64,000 nucleotides of DNA from contig NZ_JAAVUV010000007.1 of assembly GCF_018449635.1 (NCBI RefSeq), positions 186,001 to 250,000 of the forward strand, in the 5' to 3' direction. Under the pieces are notes generated by a model. The model saw only the letters and a program-made list of their open reading frames with translations. It was not told where the DNA came from and ran no database searches. Shown piece by piece: positions 1 to 9,700 of the stretch (positions are counted from its first letter, which is position 1; each line of letters opens with the position of its first letter). Position numbers and translations under genes: made by a program. This stretch comes from Caballeronia sp. dw_276 (GTDB lineage: Bacteria; Pseudomonadota; Gammaproteobacteria; Burkholderiales; Burkholderiaceae).

Positions 1-190
1 GCAAGCTCATACCATGCTTGCCGGTCACGCTCAACAACAACAATTGGATGAGCGGATAGATCACCAGCGGCCCGAGCACGACCACCAGAATGAACCAGAG
101 CTGCCACTGCGCACGCCGTTCGCGACGGCGTTTTGCGATCGTGTGCGCGGGGTCGTCGGCCAGATGTTCACTCGCTGATAAGGACGACAT
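1..190 (-). CDS. Phosphonate (AEP) ABC transporter permease, N-terminal part
   Basis: Only the first 63 codons are in the window; the gene continues beyond base 1. The start ATG (188-190) gives a short charged cytoplasmic N-terminus (KRRRERRAQ) followed by a hydrophobic stretch (LWFILVVVLGPLVIYPLIQL) that fits the first membrane segment of a binding-protein-dependent permease. It overlaps the last 23 bases of the ATPase gene, so the two are probably translationally coupled. Next to a PhnT-like ATPase, a PhnS-like binding protein and phnW, it is most likely a PhnU-like AEP permease. The family assignment comes mainly from context because the EAA loop is outside the window. Confidence 0.8.
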   Translation of the reverse strand, partial: MSSLSASEHLADDPAHTIAKRRRERRAQWQLWFILVVVLGPLVIYPLIQLLLLSVTGKHGMSL

Positions 191-1265
191 CGTCAACCTC
201 ATGGCGTAGGGAAACACGTGCGCCCTTTTCGGGCATCGGGCCATGCGAGCGTTGCATGGTGACGAGCACGGGCTTGTCGGGCAACGCATCGAGCATTACC
301 GAAACCGACAACGCCGCGCCATACCATTCCACCGAAGCAATCGTGCCGTGCAATTGCGCGCTGCCCAGCGGCACGATCGACAAACACTCGGGACGGACAC
401 ACGCAAGCTTGTCGCGTTCGTCGTGCCGTGCGTCGCCGATAGGAAACATGATCGATGGCGGCAACAGATTCGCCGCGCCAAGGTAACGCGCGACGAACGC
501 GTCCTTCGGGTTGTCATAGAGTTCGCGCGGCGTGCCGAGTTGCGCGATGCGACCATCGCGCATCAGCAACGTGCGGTCCGACAGCACGAGGGCATCGTCC
601 TGATCGTGCGTGACACATACGATGGTCAGGTTCGGCAGGCGCTCGTGCAACGCTTTCAATTCGGTACGAACCGATGCACGCAGGTTGGCATCGAGTGCCG
701 AAAGCGGTTCATCGAGCAGCAATACATCTGGCTCGATCACCAGCGCCCGCGCAAGCGCCACACGCTGCTGCATGCCGCCCGAGAGCTGCGCTGGCATCAC
801 GTGACCCGCATCGCCGAGTTGCACGAGCTTGAGCGCATCAGCCACACGCCGTGCTATCTCTCCGGCTTTCAGACGCCGCGCCCGCAAACCGAACGCGACG
901 TTATCGAACACTGAAAGATGCGGAAACAGCGCGTAGCTTTGAAACAGCAGCCCAAGGTTGCGCTTGAACGGCGGCACGTGCGTGAGGTCACGCCCGGCCA
1001 CCGTCAGCCGTCCCGCGAGGCCGTCCGCTTCCACGAAGCCCGCGATAAACCGCAGCAACGTCGTCTTGCCGCAACCACTGCGGCCGAGCACGGTCAGCAG
1101 TTCACCACGTTCGATAGTCAGCGAGAGGTCGTCGAGCACCGTTCGCGCGCCAAAACGCACGCTCAGGCCTTCGATATGCACGCCGCCATGCGCCGGCTTG
1201 AATGAATCAGCGGCAGCGGCTTCGCGAGTGGCCGGAGCCAGCGTCAAAGTGTTCACGGTTCGCAT
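168..1265 (-). CDS. phnT: 2-aminoethylphosphonate ABC transporter ATP-binding protein (PhnT-like)
   Basis: A 365-residue importer ATPase. It has Walker A (GRSGCGKTT, about residues 61-69), a Q-loop (LLFQSYALFPH), the signature LSGGMQQRVALARAL, Walker B (VLLLDEPLSAL) and the switch histidine (VTHDQDDAL). The last 90 or so residues resemble the TOBE domain of CUT1/PotA-type importers. It would power uptake of 2-aminoethylphosphonate at the inner membrane with the overlapping permease and the binding protein upstream. The gene order binding protein, ATPase, permease and the neighbouring phnW support the substrate. The ATG has an AAGG directly against it; a GTG three codons later (1254-1256) has better Shine-Dalgarno spacing and may be the real start. 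Confidence 0.85.
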   Translation of the reverse strand: MRTVNTLTLAPATREAAAADSFKPAHGGVHIEGLSVRFGARTVLDDLSLTIERGELLTVLGRSGCGKTTLLRFIAGFVEADGLAGRLTVAGRDLTHVPPFKRNLGLLFQSYALFPHLSVFDNVAFGLRARRLKAGEIARRVADALKLVQLGDAGHVMPAQLSGGMQQRVALARALVIEPDVLLLDEPLSALDANLRASVRTELKALHERLPNLTIVCVTHDQDDALVLSDRTLLMRDGRIAQLGTPRELYDNPKDAFVARYLGAANLLPPSIMFPIGDARHDERDKLACVRPECLSIVPLGSAQLHGTIASVEWYGAALSVSVMLDALPDKPVLVTMQRSHGPMPEKGARVSLRHEVDDVVLISE

Positions 1266-1295
1266 CCTTGATAGCTTTGATATGAACGCAAGCGC

Positions 1296-2372
1296 TTAAG
1301 ACTTCGGCTTGACCACATCGAGCTGCTTCCCCGAATTGCCGATCACGTCATTCTTCCAGCGCGTGGTCCATGCGGCTTTCTTGTCCATGACCTGATTCCA
1401 GTCGACAGGAATCAGCTTCACGCCCGCGATGGCCTGCTTGACCGTCTCGCCATTCTTGCCGGCAAGCGGAACATCGGTGCGGCCCGGAATGCCGTAGATG
1501 TCCGGCACCTTCGCCTGGACTTCCTTCGACATCAGGTAGTCGACCAGCTTCTTGCCTTCAGCCTGGTTCGGTCCGCCCTTGATGAGACCAATCGCGTAAG
1601 GCAACTGGAACGTGGTCGGTGCTTCGCCGGCTTTGGCCGAAAGGAAGATCGGCTTGAGCGAAAGGCCGCCGTTGGTGGCGTCATCGAGGTCCATCTGCAG
1701 GTCGCCATTCGCGAACGAGATCTCGTTGCGCGAAAGCAATACGTCGAGGTAACCCGTGCCCTTCGTATGGAATTTCGCGCTCTTCTCGAGATCCTTCAGG
1801 TAGTCGAACGCCTTGTCCTCGCCCATCAGCGCGCTCGTCAGGATGATCACGGCCATGCCGTCGCCGGCGGTCGCGGGATTCGAGTAAGCGATCTTGCCGC
1901 CAAAGTCAGGATGCAACAAATCGCCAAACGTCTTCGGCGCGGTCTTCGTGATTTCGGGGTTGATCGCGAACGAGAAATAGTTGTTCACGAACGTCGCCCA
2001 CGCACCATCCGACGCCTTCGCGATCGCCGGCACGTTCGTGTAGTTCACGCTTTGATACGGCTGCAGCAAGCCGCTCTGCGATGCCTGCTGGATGAACGGC
2101 GGCAGCGTCACGAGCACGTCGGCCTTCGGCGAATCCTTCTCCACTTGCGCCCGGTTGACCACTTCCCCGCTACCCGCAGTGACGATATTCACCTTTACGC
2201 CTTCCTTCTTTTCGAAGGCGGGCAGGACGTCCTTGTACAGGTTCTCCAGGCCGTCGGCGGTGTAGAGCACCACGGCATCGGCGGCATGCGCCTGCACGGC
2301 CAACATGCTCACGAATGCGGTCACGGCAAGACTGATGGCAAGACGGGGTGCGGAAAAGCGATTTTTTGTCAT
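1296..2372 (-). CDS. phnS: 2-aminoethylphosphonate ABC transporter periplasmic binding protein (PhnS-like)
   Basis: A 358-residue extracellular solute-binding protein of the iron/spermidine/AEP type. The chosen ATG (2370-2372) is preceded by GGAGAA and begins a clear signal peptide (TKNRFSAPRLAISLAVTAF, cleavage after VQAHA). An in-frame upstream ATG at 2510 would add 46 arginine-rich residues before the signal and is unlikely. The mature part begins VVLYTADGLENLYKDVLPAF, the usual first strand and helix of this fold. It is the first gene of the minus-strand operon with the ATPase and permease and faces phnW across about 250 bases, so both operons may share control. The ligand is inferred from context and family resemblance. 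Confidence 0.85.
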   Translation of the reverse strand: MTKNRFSAPRLAISLAVTAFVSMLAVQAHAADAVVLYTADGLENLYKDVLPAFEKKEGVKVNIVTAGSGEVVNRAQVEKDSPKADVLVTLPPFIQQASQSGLLQPYQSVNYTNVPAIAKASDGAWATFVNNYFSFAINPEITKTAPKTFGDLLHPDFGGKIAYSNPATAGDGMAVIILTSALMGEDKAFDYLKDLEKSAKFHTKGTGYLDVLLSRNEISFANGDLQMDLDDATNGGLSLKPIFLSAKAGEAPTTFQLPYAIGLIKGGPNQAEGKKLVDYLMSKEVQAKVPDIYGIPGRTDVPLAGKNGETVKQAIAGVKLIPVDWNQVMDKKAAWTTRWKNDVIGNSGKQLDVVKPKS

Positions 2373-2625
2373 GTTGCAAGTTCTCCGGAAGGCGAAACAA
2401 CCAAATGGCGTGAGGATGGACGCGCGGGGTTTTCTGCGGCCGCTTGCATCCGATGATTCAGTGGCGCGGAGGTTGAAACCTGACCACCGCCAGCCGGATC
2501 GAAGCATCACAGAACTTCATGACAGCGCCATGACGATGCCACATTTCTACAACAAAGAACACATTTCGCCAAAATTCGGCTTAAACTATTTTCCGTATGA
2601 CTGAAAACCTGAAGGGGAGAAGAAC

Positions 2626-3741
2626 GTGATCAACGGAAGTGACCCGATTTTGCTGACGCCCGGCCCGCTGACCACCTCGCCGGCCACGCGTCAGGCAATG
2701 CTGCGGGACTGGGGATCGTGGGATGCGGCTTTCAACCAGATGACACATTCGATCTGCCGCGACCTCCTCTCTATCGTGTCCGGTCAAAAAGATTTTGTAT
2801 GCGTGCCCATGCAGGGAAGCGGCACGTTTTCAGTCGAAGCCGCGCTCGGGTCGCTCGTGCCGCACGACGCAGTCGTGCTCGTGCCGAACAACGGTGCGTA
2901 TTGCGTGCGTTTGCTGAAGATCCTCGACCGGCTCGGGATATCGGCGATCGAATTGAAATTACGCGATGACGAGGCGGCGAGCGTTGCGCGTATCGAAGAA
3001 ATGTTCCTGCGCGAGCCGCGCATCACACACGTGGCGCAAGTGCATCTGGAAACGAGCGCGGGCCTGCTCAATCCGCTCGATGACATCGCCGCGTTGTGCG
3101 CGCGTTTCGACAAACGCCTGATCGTCGACGCCATGAGTTCGTTCGGCGCGTTGCCTATCGATGTGTCGAAAGGCGGGATCGATGCGGTGATCTCAGCGAG
3201 CGGAAAATGTCTTGAAGGCGTGCCGGGAATGGGCTTCGTGATCGTGCGCAAGAGCTTGCTGGAAGCATCGGAAGGAAATTCGCGTTCGCTCGCGCTCGAT
3301 CTGTTCGATCAATACGCGTACATGCAAAAGACCACGCAATGGCGCTTCACGCCGCCTACGCACGTGGTCGCCGCGTTGCGCGCGGCGCTCGATCAATTCA
3401 TGGCCGAAGGTGGCCAGGCGGCGCGTGGCGCGCGATACCGCCGCAATTGCGCGGCATTGATCGATGGCATGGCGGCACTTGGATTCAGGCCTTTCCTGGA
3501 CGCTTCGGTGCAAGCGCCTGTGATCGTCACGTTCCATGCGCCGCGCGATCCGGCCTACGATTTCAAGCGCTTTTACGAAGCCGTGCGCGATGCCGGTTAC
3601 GTGCTTTATCCGGGCAAGCTGACGGAGGTGGAGACGTTTCGCGTGGGTTGTATTGGCGCTATCGATGCCAACGAAATGCACAACGCCGTGGCTGCAATCG
3701 GCCGCGCGTTGAACACCTTGCACGTGCGGCTCGCGGCCTGA
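2626..3741 (+). CDS. phnW: 2-aminoethylphosphonate--pyruvate transaminase
   Basis: A 371-residue class V PLP aminotransferase that converts AEP plus pyruvate into phosphonoacetaldehyde plus alanine in the cytoplasm. It opens with the PhnW hallmark [17 protein letters not shown] and keeps the cofactor region [14 protein letters not shown], followed by the Schiff-base lysine segment ([18 protein letters not shown]). The length matches the family. The start is a GTG at 2626 with a strong AGGGGAGA site a few bases upstream. It is transcribed away from the AEP transporter operon and is followed convergently by the DeoR-type regulator. No phosphonoacetaldehyde hydrolase (phnX) or dehydrogenase (phnY) follows within the window. 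Confidence 0.93.
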   Translation: MINGSDPILLTPGPLTTSPATRQAMLRDWGSWDAAFNQMTHSICRDLLSIVSGQKDFVCVPMQGSGTFSVEAALGSLVPHDAVVLVPNNGAYCVRLLKILDRLGISAIELKLRDDEAASVARIEEMFLREPRITHVAQVHLETSAGLLNPLDDIAALCARFDKRLIVDAMSSFGALPIDVSKGGIDAVISASGKCLEGVPGMGFVIVRKSLLEASEGNSRSLALDLFDQYAYMQKTTQWRFTPPTHVVAALRAALDQFMAEGGQAARGARYRRNCAALIDGMAALGFRPFLDASVQAPVIVTFHAPRDPAYDFKRFYEAVRDAGYVLYPGKLTEVETFRVGCIGAIDANEMHNAVAAIGRALNTLHVRLAA

Positions 3742-3759
3742 CGTATGGCCGCCATGCGC

Positions 3760-4515
3760 TCAGGCAATGACCAGCTCTGGCCCGCGCGCGGCGATTGTCT
3801 TTCGCAACGCTTTATCGGGCGCGAGTTCGGTAATCAGATACCGCGCCTTCTCGAAGTCGCGGATGCGCACCGGCGTGACGTGGCCGAACTTCGAATGATC
3901 CGCAACGATCGCGGCCACGCTCGCCGCCACGATCATCCTGCTGCGCACTTCGGCGGCAAGCCGCGAATAGTCGGTCAGGTAGCCGTCAGACGTGATCGCG
4001 CCTGCGCCCACGAACGCGAAATCCACGTGGTACTGCGAAAGCTGTTGCACGGTATCGAGACCGAACGTGGCGTCTTCGTTGTCGGAAAGTTCGCCGCCGA
4101 GCAGCGTGACCTTATTGTCGTTGCGCCGCCCGAGCAGCAGCGCGATGCGCCAGTCGTTGGTATAAACCGTCAGGCGATGCCGGTCGCCCAGCGCGCGCGC
4201 CACGGCTTGCGTGGTGCTGCCCGAATCGATGATCACCGACGCGCCGTCGGGCACGAATTGCGCGGCGCGCTCGCCTATTGCGCGCTTGGCCGATGCGTTC
4301 GCCGCCTCGCGCACGTCGAGGTCCGGCTCGCGCCGGTCGTTCGACAATGCACCGCCATGTGTGGTCGCGATCAGACCGCGTTCCGCAAGTGCGTTGAGAT
4401 CGCGGCGAATCGTTTCACGCGATACGTCGAGCGCGCGCACGAGTTCGGCGACCGACAACGCGCCGTTCTTCGACAACTCGGACAAGATGTATTGGTGGCG
4501 TTGTTCGGCGAGCAT
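3760..4515 (-). CDS. DeoR/GlpR-family transcriptional regulator
   Basis: A 251-residue DeoR-type repressor. The N-terminal winged helix (LAEQRHQYILSELSKNGALS, then VSRETIRRDLNALAERGL) is followed by the sugar-isomerase-like sensor domain (VIIDSGSTTQAVARAL, and later AAIVADHSKFG). The ATG at 4513-4515 is chosen because the family begins MLAEQRH; a TTG 24 bases upstream would extend it. It lies between phnW (convergent) and the FAD oxidoreductase (divergent, 94 bases away), so it is the natural candidate regulator of this phosphonate cluster. DeoR proteins usually sense phosphorylated small molecules, so a phosphonate intermediate is conceivable, but this is inference. Confidence 0.88.
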   Translation of the reverse strand: MLAEQRHQYILSELSKNGALSVAELVRALDVSRETIRRDLNALAERGLIATTHGGALSNDRREPDLDVREAANASAKRAIGERAAQFVPDGASVIIDSGSTTQAVARALGDRHRLTVYTNDWRIALLLGRRNDNKVTLLGGELSDNEDATFGLDTVQQLSQYHVDFAFVGAGAITSDGYLTDYSRLAAEVRSRMIVAASVAAIVADHSKFGHVTPVRIRDFEKARYLITELAPDKALRKTIAARGPELVIA

Positions 4516-4609
4516 CGGGGCGACCGGACAGGCCGGCAATGAATGGACATCGATTAAAAGACATGAAACCGCGCGTATTGTAGTACGCCGAACGCCTTGA
4601 TAAACCCTA

Positions 4610-5773
4610 ATGACGACAACCCCTCACACAGATGTAGCCATCATCGGCGCCGGCATTCTTGGCTTGGCGCACGCCCACGCGTTCGCCCGGCGCGGCTTGC
4701 GCGTGACGGTTTTCGAGCGCAGCGGCAGCCCAGTCGGCGCGTCCATCCGCAACTTCGGCATGGTGCTGGTCACCGGGCAGCCGCCGGGCGCGATGCATGC
4801 GCTCGCGCAGGCATCGCGGGAAATATGGCTAGCCTGGGCACGCGATGCCGGCTTGCATATGCGCCGTTCCGGCTCGTTGATGGTCGCGCGCAGCCCGGCG
4901 GAAGCGCGCGTCATGGAGGCATTCGCCGAGACGCGTGCCCGCGAATCAGGCTACGACGCCGCCATGCTGTCACGCGCCGCGCTGGACGATCTCTACGATG
5001 GCCGATTCAGCAAACATCACGCTGCGCTGCACGGACGCGCCGACCTGCAAGTCTTTTCGCGCGAGGCGGTGCCAGGGTTGATCGATTATTTGCGGCGTGC
5101 GCATGGCGTGGATTTTCGCTTCGGAACGATGGTGCGGGGTATCGATGAAGGGATTCTCGATACGACGGCGGGAGGTTGGCGCGCTGAACAGGTGGTCGTG
5201 TGCGCCGGGCACGATTATCTGTCGTTGCTCGCACCGGAACTCGCCGCGATCAAGCCGCGCGTCTGCCGTTTGCAGATGCTGCGCGTGAAGCCGGCCAAGC
5301 CATTCGCCCTCGATCATGCCGTGCTGACCGGCCTCAGTTGCCTGCATTACGGCGCATTTTCCGATTTGCCTGAAGCGGCTGCGCTGCACGACGAAATTGC
5401 CGCGCAAGAACCCGCGCTGCTCGAACATGGCATCCATTTGCTGGCAAGTCCAACGCCGGCGGGCGATCTGATCATCGGCGATTCGCATGATTATGGCGAT
5501 GATCCGTCGCCCTTCAACGCGACTTTTATCGACGACATGCTGCTCGGGCTTGCCGAAAGCGCGCTCGGTGACAAGCTTGACGTGATCGAACGATGGCAAG
5601 GGGTTTATGGCGCGCGGACCGGCACGTCGGATGCGCCGTTCTCAGTGCTACGGGCAGCGCCCAACCTTACAGGCGTGTTCATGCACAGCGGTGTGGGGAT
5701 GAGCATCGGCCCGGCGCTGGGTGAGCGCGTAGCAAGTCATCTGATCGATGGAACCGCGTTGCCCACCGTGTGA
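4610..5773 (+). CDS. FAD-dependent oxidoreductase, phosphonate-cluster type (TIGR03364-like)
   Basis: A 387-residue DAO-fold flavoprotein. The dinucleotide-binding motif is at the N-terminus (VAIIGAGILGLAHAHAFARR, then a FERS acidic turn), and the C-terminus has the family pattern VFMHSGVGMSIGPALGERVA. Proteins of this type recur in AEP catabolic clusters and are thought to oxidatively deaminate AEP or its N-methylated forms to phosphonoacetaldehyde, complementing PhnW. That functional idea comes from the family's known gene neighbourhoods, not from this sequence. The gene diverges from the DeoR regulator and has no obvious strong Shine-Dalgarno before its ATG. Confidence 0.85.
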   Translation: MTTTPHTDVAIIGAGILGLAHAHAFARRGLRVTVFERSGSPVGASIRNFGMVLVTGQPPGAMHALAQASREIWLAWARDAGLHMRRSGSLMVARSPAEARVMEAFAETRARESGYDAAMLSRAALDDLYDGRFSKHHAALHGRADLQVFSREAVPGLIDYLRRAHGVDFRFGTMVRGIDEGILDTTAGGWRAEQVVVCAGHDYLSLLAPELAAIKPRVCRLQMLRVKPAKPFALDHAVLTGLSCLHYGAFSDLPEAAALHDEIAAQEPALLEHGIHLLASPTPAGDLIIGDSHDYGDDPSPFNATFIDDMLLGLAESALGDKLDVIERWQGVYGARTGTSDAPFSVLRAAPNLTGVFMHSGVGMSIGPALGERVASHLIDGTALPTV

Positions 5774-5900
5774 CGTCGTGTCGCAGGCGTTGCTGGTATT
5801 GAAGGAGCGGCAAGAATATGTTTCCTCGCCGAAAGCAATGGCAACCGCACGCGCCGTTAGACTCGATGCCTTTCTTTGCGACGACGCGGAGCATGCAGCG

Positions 5901-6089
5901 ATGAGCTACAAGAAAGGCATTGTGCTGGAGATCCAGTTTCCGCCCGACCGTCTGAACGACGGCGCCGGCGACCCGTACTGGATCGACCTGACACTCGATG
6001 AAGCCCGCCGGCTCCATGACCAGCTCGCGCGACGTTTCGCGGGGGAAGCGCAGGCGAATCAGCCGCTCGATACGTTCACTATCGAATGA
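5901..6089 (+). CDS. Small conserved hypothetical protein
   Basis: The predicted product has 62 residues (start MSYKKGIVLEIQF, end PLDTFTIE) and ends in an amphipathic helix-like stretch (LDEARRLHDQLARRF). The open frame extends 51 codons upstream, but that part (MEPRCPPCDVV...) does not look protein-like, so the internal ATG at 5901 is preferred. There is no signal peptide, membrane segment or recognised domain. It follows the FAD oxidoreductase on the same strand after 127 bases. Function unknown. Confidence 0.6.
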   Translation: MSYKKGIVLEIQFPPDRLNDGAGDPYWIDLTLDEARRLHDQLARRFAGEAQANQPLDTFTIE

Positions 6090-6104
6090 AAATTGCCGCG
6101 ACGT

Positions 6105-6602
6105 TCAATCGCCGGTACACGTAGAACTCGACAAATTCCGGAACTGGTTCGACCAGTCGCCACTCATGGCGGCCTGCGCCGCCGCCAACGACAGATCCCC
6201 GGTACACACGCAGCGCTTCAGAAATACCGCGAGCCGTTCCTTGCGGCGCTGCCCCGCGCGGCCGTCCCAGCGGCGCACATCGAGATTAGCGGTTGCCGTC
6301 GGCGAGCCGCCAAGCAGCACGGGCATGCGGTGATCGAGCGCGTATTGCGATGCGTTCGCCGGGTCCACCTTGCGCTGCTTGAGCAGTTGGTCCTTCTGGC
6401 GCTGCAGGGTGTCGAACGGAGGCAGCACGTCGTCGGCGTAACCAGGACGGCAAATCGTGTCCACGATAGTCGTTTGCTTCACGCGCGGGTCCAGCAGCTC
6501 GGGTCTCTGAGCATGCGCCGCGCTGGCGACGAGCAGGAACCACGCAGCGGCAACCGCCAGGCGAGAACCATGCCGGTGATACGAAAGAGGCCTTCTATTC
6601 AT
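6105..6602 (-). CDS. Exported HNH-like hypothetical protein
   Basis: A 165-residue protein with a basic N-terminus and a hydrophobic signal sequence (GSRLAVAAAWFLLVASAAHA, cleavage before QRPE). The mature part has the layout of a small HNH-like family: a conserved CRPGY near the start, then YALDHRMPVLLGGSP with ANL a few residues later, and a CTGDLSLAAAQAAMSGDW tail. In HNH folds the D-H pair and downstream N coordinate metal; here D, H and N are present but the usual final histidine is not evident, so nuclease activity is uncertain. An alternative ATG seven codons upstream exists. It is convergent with the preceding small gene. Confidence 0.65.
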   Translation of the reverse strand: MNRRPLSYHRHGSRLAVAAAWFLLVASAAHAQRPELLDPRVKQTTIVDTICRPGYADDVLPPFDTLQRQKDQLLKQRKVDPANASQYALDHRMPVLLGGSPTATANLDVRRWDGRAGQRRKERLAVFLKRCVCTGDLSLAAAQAAMSGDWSNQFRNLSSSTCTGD

Positions 6603-6737
6603 TCGGCGAGCGTGCCGCGCCACACACAGCGCAGCAAAATGTCGGAGCGAGAGGAGGGCCTAATTAAAACACAAGCGCGACTCGATAATCGCAACGGACA
6701 TTAATGGTGAACCCGAAGTTGCGCCCAGGCATTCATT

Positions 6738-9700
6738 TCAGGCGTCGCTTTGTGTCAGCGCGGCATGCTGTGCCAACGCCGTATCCAGCGCTATCGCTTC
6801 GTCGCTGAAACGTGTGTAAGCGTGGTCGAGCTCCGTCATGTCAGGCGCTTGCTCGCCTTGGTCACCTTGCTCAAGCAAGCGTTGCAACGCAAGACACGCA
6901 TCGGCGAAAGGCCTTGCGCCGATCACCAACGCCGCTCCCTTCATGCGATGCACGAGTTCATGCATCCGGCCGAAATCGCCCGTCGCGCGGGCTGCGCGGG
7001 TTTCATCGAGATCCAGCTGGTTCGCCCATTTCAATGCATCGACCAGAGGCGTTGCCTGGTCGCCGTAACTTTTCAGCAGGTCTGCATCGAAACGGGGTGC
7101 GTCGATGGCCAACGCGTTTGTCTGATGATTGGCGTCCAAGGCATACGGCGCCGTCAGCACCGATTGCTGGCCAATCGTATTCGACGGAAATGCGTGCGCC
7201 GGTCCGTAAGCTCGCGTGCGCACGGTGCGCTTCGAGAGCCGGATGGGAGCATCGGATACCGGGAAGAATCTCGCATAAGCATCGTGCGACGCATGGCCGG
7301 CACTCGGCGCGACAGACGCGTCTTCCACATCCTGCGACGCAAGCACGAGCGCATGGCGCAGCGCGTCCAGCCCCAGCGGCTTCACAAGGCATTGCGTCAT
7401 GCCTGCCGCAAGCGCGTGGTCAACGGCCTCACGCTGAGCATTCGCCGTCACGCCGACAATGGGTATGCGCGCACCCTGCCCTTCCGCTTCCCGCTTGCGG
7501 ATCGCGCGCGCGAGGTCCTCGCCGCTCATCACGGGCATTGAACAGTCCGTCAGGATCAGATCGAATGGCAAACCATCGAGCCTGTGCCGATCCCATCGCG
7601 CGAAAGCGGCCGCGCCCTCGCTCGCTGTTTCGATCTCGCAGCCAAGGGTCTTCAACTGGCTCGTAAGCAGGATGAGATTGGCAGGATGATCATCGACGAC
7701 GAGTACTCGCAAACCGGCGCGCACCGGCGTTTCGATGTGCTCGGACACGACCTTGTCTACAGGCGCTTCAACCAGCGGCAAGCTCACCTTAACTGTGAAC
7801 CGGCTGCCCTGCCCCGGCGCGCTCGATAACGCGACGGTGCCGTTCATCAACGTCATCAACCGCCTGCAGATGGTCAGGCCAAGACCGGTTCCGCCGAACC
7901 TTCCCGGCCGTTCCTGACGGGCCTGCGTGAACGGCGCGAACAACAACGCCTGCTGATCGGGCGCGATGCCGAGACCGGTATCGGACACGGTGAAAACAAA
8001 CGCGCAACGCGTGTTCGTCTGCGTGATCGAATACTCAACTATCACTTCGCCGGCATCAGTGAACTTGATCGCATTCGATAACAAATTTCCCAGCACTTGC
8101 CGCAGGCGCAACGCGTCTGCCAGCACCCACGCGTGCTCGCACTCGCCGCTCGCGCGGACCTGGAGCGCCAGGCCTTTCACGCGCGCCGCCGGCTCGTAGA
8201 TTGCGGCGACGCCCTGCACCCACGCCCCGAGTTCGACGGGCGCGGACGTCAATGTGAGACGTCCGGCTTCGATCTTCGCCATGTCGAGGATATCGTCGAT
8301 CATGCCGAGCAGATCGCGCGCCGCATCGTGCGCGGTGCCGAGCGCCTTGACCGTCGATGCCCGGTCGCCCGGGCTGCGTAACTCGAGTTCGAGCAGGCCG
8401 AGGACGGCGTTCATCGGCGTGCGGATTTCGTGGCTCATGGCGGCGAGGAACGCCGACTTTGCGCGGTTCGCGCTCTCGGCGTCGTTTCTCGCGCGGCGCA
8501 TGGCCTGCTCGGCAATGCGCCGCCGGTTGACCTGGTTTTTTAGCGACACTCCCCAGCCCGCGAGTAGTGCGAGCAGAGCCACAGCCAGCAGCGCGCCGAA
8601 AATGACTTGCGGACGCCGCTGCTCCCACTTGCTTTCGGGATGTTCTATAAGCAGCCAGCGGCGGCGGATCGCGTCGAGTTCGGGCGGCTGCATGTGCGCG
8701 ATCGCCTTGTTCAAGATCGACAGCAACATCGGCTCTCCGCGCGCGACAAGAAACCCGTGCTGCAAGGGCTGATCGATGAACGCGCCGGTGATCGCTAGCT
8801 TGCCGCGATACGGATTGCCTACCGCGTAGTTCGCAAAGGTCATGTCGGCGATCGTCGCGTCCGCGTCGCCGTTGAGCACGGCATCGAACTGGCCGGTGAC
8901 CGGCGACGTCTCCACGATTCGAGCCGTCGGCACGCGCTCTCGCAACATGCTCATCAGCGCATGGTTACGCCACAACGCAACACGTTTCCCGTCGAGCGCG
9001 CGAGCATCGTGAAGCGGCTTGGCGCCTGCGCGCGTCACGATCGCGAGCACGCCTTCGCCATAGGGTTTGGTCCGCACGAACTGCGGCGGAATTTGCCCCA
9101 TGCTGAGTCCATACGGGATCAGAGACGAGCTGCCATCGGCAATATCGTCGGTGACGGCTTCGACCGAGTCACGCAAGTGCCCCTCGAACGTCAGCCCTGT
9201 CAACGCGCCGATGGCCGACAACATGTCAATGGCAAGTCCCGCCGGCTTGCCGCTCGAATCGCGGAACGTGAGGGGTGCTGCGTTCGCGTACATGGAGTAG
9301 TCGATCACCGGATGCGCCGCGATCCAGGCAAGCTCGGCTTCGCTCAATCTTAGCGGCTGGTTGAAGGTGACGGCCGCGGCGACGGCCCAGCGCGCGCGCA
9401 CTTCCATCAGGAAACGCGGCGGCAATGCGGTAAGTGCCGCGTCCACGCGGCGGCGCAAGGCTTCGCCGGTTGCGTCGGCGGCGAATGCGAAGCTGTAGCC
9501 GGCTTCGTCGAACGGGGCAAAGCCGGACAGCGTGAGGCTGACCAGATCGAAATGATCGACCGCGTAACCCGCTGTGATCAGGTCGCCGACAAAGGCGTCG
9601 GCGTCGCCCAGCGACACAGCCAGCAATGCGCTCAACGTATCGCGATAAGCAACCGGATGCATCGACGGATACGCGTTCTGCAGCCGCTGCGGCGAAGTCT

